Of a stretch of 64,000 nt of DNA, positions 62,274 through 64,000 are shown piece by piece (position 1 is the first letter of the stretch; every line of letters starts with the position of its first letter). The notes under the pieces were generated by a model, which worked only from the letters and a program-made list of their open reading frames with translations, ran no database searches and had not been told where the DNA came from. Where the stretch lies: the NCBI GenBank assembly GCA_038227045.1, contig JBBRQD010000001.1, forward strand, positions 1 to 64,000, read 5' to 3'. Position numbers and translations under genes: made by a program. This DNA is from JANXLS01 sp038227045 (GTDB lineage Bacteria > Planctomycetota > SZUA-567 > H5-PLA8).

Positions 62274-63905
62274 TCAATCGTCGGCTTTGGGCTGAGTGGG
62301 TTTGGGGCGGATCTTTTTAGTTGGGTCTTCCGGGCCGGCATCCTGCTTGAATTCTGCGGCCAGTTCCTTCCAGCGCGCGGACATCGTTTCAACGCGGCCG
62401 GTTTCTTGAACGGCCAAGTTATGTTGTTCGCTGCGGTCTTTGCTTAAGTCGTACAACTCCCATTCGTCGGCATCGACTTTTGCGCTGACCAGTTTCCAGT
62501 CGCCCATGCGCAAGGCGCGGTTGCCTTCGTGGTTCCACCACACCGATTCGCGCGCACCGCAGCCTCCATCTTTAGCGAACGCCGACACCAGACTGCGGCC
62601 GTGGATCGGCGGCGCTTTCGCGCCGTTGACTACCGGCGTCCATTTTCCGCCGCCGAGTTCCAGCAGCGTCGGAAGAAAATCGATCACATGGCCAACATCG
62701 CCGCGCAGTTCTCCCTTCGCAGCGATGCCTTTCGGCCAATGTACGATCAGCGGCGTTGCGATGCCGCCTTCGTGAGTCCAAATCTTATGGCGGCGAAAAG
62801 GCGTGTTGGAAACGGTTGATCCGCCTGGGCCGAGGCATAAAAACGAATGTGCGGAACCCGGTTCGGCAGCCTGGTCGTTGCCGTCGCCTCGCACCAAAAT
62901 CTCCGCGCTCGCGCCGTTATCTGAAAGGAAAAAGATGACCGTGTTGTCCCACGCGCCCATTGTTCTGATTTGATCGAGGACGCGGCCGATTTCGCGATCC
63001 ATGCGATCGATCATCGCCGCGTGGATCGATTCCTTCTTCGCTTGAAACGCCTGTTGACCGGGAGTCAGGCTGATCCACGGAACGGCGTATAGCGTTTCAT
63101 TGGAACCGAGTTGATCGAGTATGTTGGGCGCTCCGCTAGGCGCTTTGAGCTGCGGTTCGGGCATGGCGAGCGAGCAGTTGACGATGCCCAATTTCAGCAA
63201 GCGTTCATAGCGCGCCGCGCGCGTTTTCTCCCAGCCTTGTGCGTAGGTGTCGCTGTAACGCGCGATGTCCTCGGGCGGCGCCTGAATCGGAAAATGCGGC
63301 GAGGTAAACGCGAGATAGGTGAAGAAGGGCTCATTCTTGTGTTGCCCGGCATGTTCCTTCAAAAAGCGAATGCTGTAGTCGGCAATGGCGGTGGTTGTGT
63401 AATAGCCGCCGCCTTCCGCGACTTGCGGAAGCTTTTGATCGTCAAGCCGATGCAGACGCGGGGCGAAGTGGCGGTCATGATCCTCGAGGCAATACGAATG
63501 CGCGAATCCGCCGTCCGCGCACGGGCGCGGGCCGTTCGACACGTGCCATTTTCCGGAATGATAACAGCGATAGCCGAGCGGCGTCAGGTACTGTGGAAGC
63601 AGGCGCGTGGCGGGCGGGAAGTAACCACGCGGCGGGTCCATGGCGACTTGCTGCGCGTAACAGCCCGTCAGCAGCGCGGTGCGCGTGGGCCAACAGCACG
63701 CGGTGTTGTAGAACTGCGTGAAGCACAATCCGTCCGCTGCTAATTTATCGAGATTGGGCGTGGCGATTTCGCCGCCGTAGCAGCCGAGGTCGGAGAAACC
63801 GGCGTCGTCAGCCAAGATAATCAGGATATTGGGTTTATCGTCGGCGGCGTGAAGAGCGAGGCAAAGCGCAAACAGAAGAAGGAGCGTTGCTTTTAAGAAT
63901 TTCAT
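62274..63905 (-). CDS. Exported type I sulfatase
   Basis: A 543-aa sulfatase with signal peptide (ending LHA-ADD). The N-terminal metal motif NILIILADDAGFSD (D33, D34) is followed by the activation motif C71-W-P-T-R, in which the Cys is oxidised to formylglycine, then GKWHV and FLSDNGAS. All main catalytic elements are present. It should cut sulfate esters from polysaccharides or small molecules; the substrate is unknown. No formylglycine-generating enzyme is in this window. It is upstream of the sigma/FecR operon in the same direction, 145 bases away, and has GGAGT before ATG 63905. Confidence 0.93.
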   Translation of the reverse strand: MKFLKATLLLLFALCLALHAADDKPNILIILADDAGFSDLGCYGGEIATPNLDKLAADGLCFTQFYNTACCWPTRTALLTGCYAQQVAMDPPRGYFPPATRLLPQYLTPLGYRCYHSGKWHVSNGPRPCADGGFAHSYCLEDHDRHFAPRLHRLDDQKLPQVAEGGGYYTTTAIADYSIRFLKEHAGQHKNEPFFTYLAFTSPHFPIQAPPEDIARYSDTYAQGWEKTRAARYERLLKLGIVNCSLAMPEPQLKAPSGAPNILDQLGSNETLYAVPWISLTPGQQAFQAKKESIHAAMIDRMDREIGRVLDQIRTMGAWDNTVIFFLSDNGASAEILVRGDGNDQAAEPGSAHSFLCLGPGGSTVSNTPFRRHKIWTHEGGIATPLIVHWPKGIAAKGELRGDVGHVIDFLPTLLELGGGKWTPVVNGAKAPPIHGRSLVSAFAKDGGCGARESVWWNHEGNRALRMGDWKLVSAKVDADEWELYDLSKDRSEQHNLAVQETGRVETMSARWKELAAEFKQDAGPEDPTKKIRPKPTQPKADD

Positions 63906-64000
63906 GCGTGACTCCACTAATAAGTATGGGGCGGATATGATCGAGTACACTTCTTTATCTCGTCCAAATTCACAATTGCCCCCGCCGAGCCAAGAATAGT

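Overview
The window is a 64 kb piece of a GC-rich bacterial chromosome, most likely from the Planctomycetota or a nearby PVC-superphylum lineage. The reasons are the co-occurring families: cytochrome-type DUF1549/DUF1553 and DUF1592 proteins, DUF1501 and DUF1552 Tat proteins, a secreted sulfatase, an ECF sigma factor coupled to a FecR-LamG protein, a Hanks kinase with DWG in place of DFG, Coa1, BatA/vWA and PEGA/PQQ-propeller proteins, and an archaeal-type ProRS. No 16S or other marker gene is present, so phylum assignment is an inference.

Positions 1-33 kb are mostly ordinary chromosome. A transposase N-terminus lies at the left edge, followed by a large DUF4388-TM-PEGA-propeller protein, a methyltransferase, two tandem Cys-rich lipoproteins, a BatA/vWA protein, lactonase and DJ-1 genes, and a TPR-metallopeptidase. 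Next come a methyltransferase and WecA/TagO-like transferase, MsrA, a basic-secretory-protein peptidase, GNAT, a PfkB kinase, a PII protein, an aminotransferase, apt, a TIM-barrel isomerase, a cobA-hemD fusion, an RNase HII-like protein, hpnB, gyrA, an alpha/beta hydrolase and a CbpA-type co-chaperone.

Positions 33-44 kb hold a 1107-aa envelope protein (two SH3b domains, a rod of about 490 residues, thioredoxin, C-terminal domain) closed by a strong terminator. It is followed by folK, a Coa1 protein, proS, an orphan antitoxin, an SGNH hydrolase, formaldehyde dehydrogenase with a clear promoter, and a NIP-type aquaporin with a terminator.

Positions 44-56 kb are accessory. They contain a Ser/Thr kinase, a DUF1552/DUF1592 pair with codon usage unlike its neighbours, a broken gene resembling DUF6094, the 5' half of a tRNA-Arg(CCT), a frameshifted IS982-like element with perfect 15-bp inverted repeats and a 5-bp target duplication, an Asp-box protein, and a fusion scar joining remnants of a type ISP restriction enzyme and an MFS transporter.

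Positions 56-64 kb carry a tightly coupled leftward operon: ECF sigma, FecR-LamG, cytochrome/DUF1549/DUF1553, DUF1501 (joined by GTGA and ATGA overlaps), with a sulfatase upstream. Several intergenic gaps carry degenerate 7-bp tandem repeats, a different heptamer at each locus and often mirrored to form a long hairpin.
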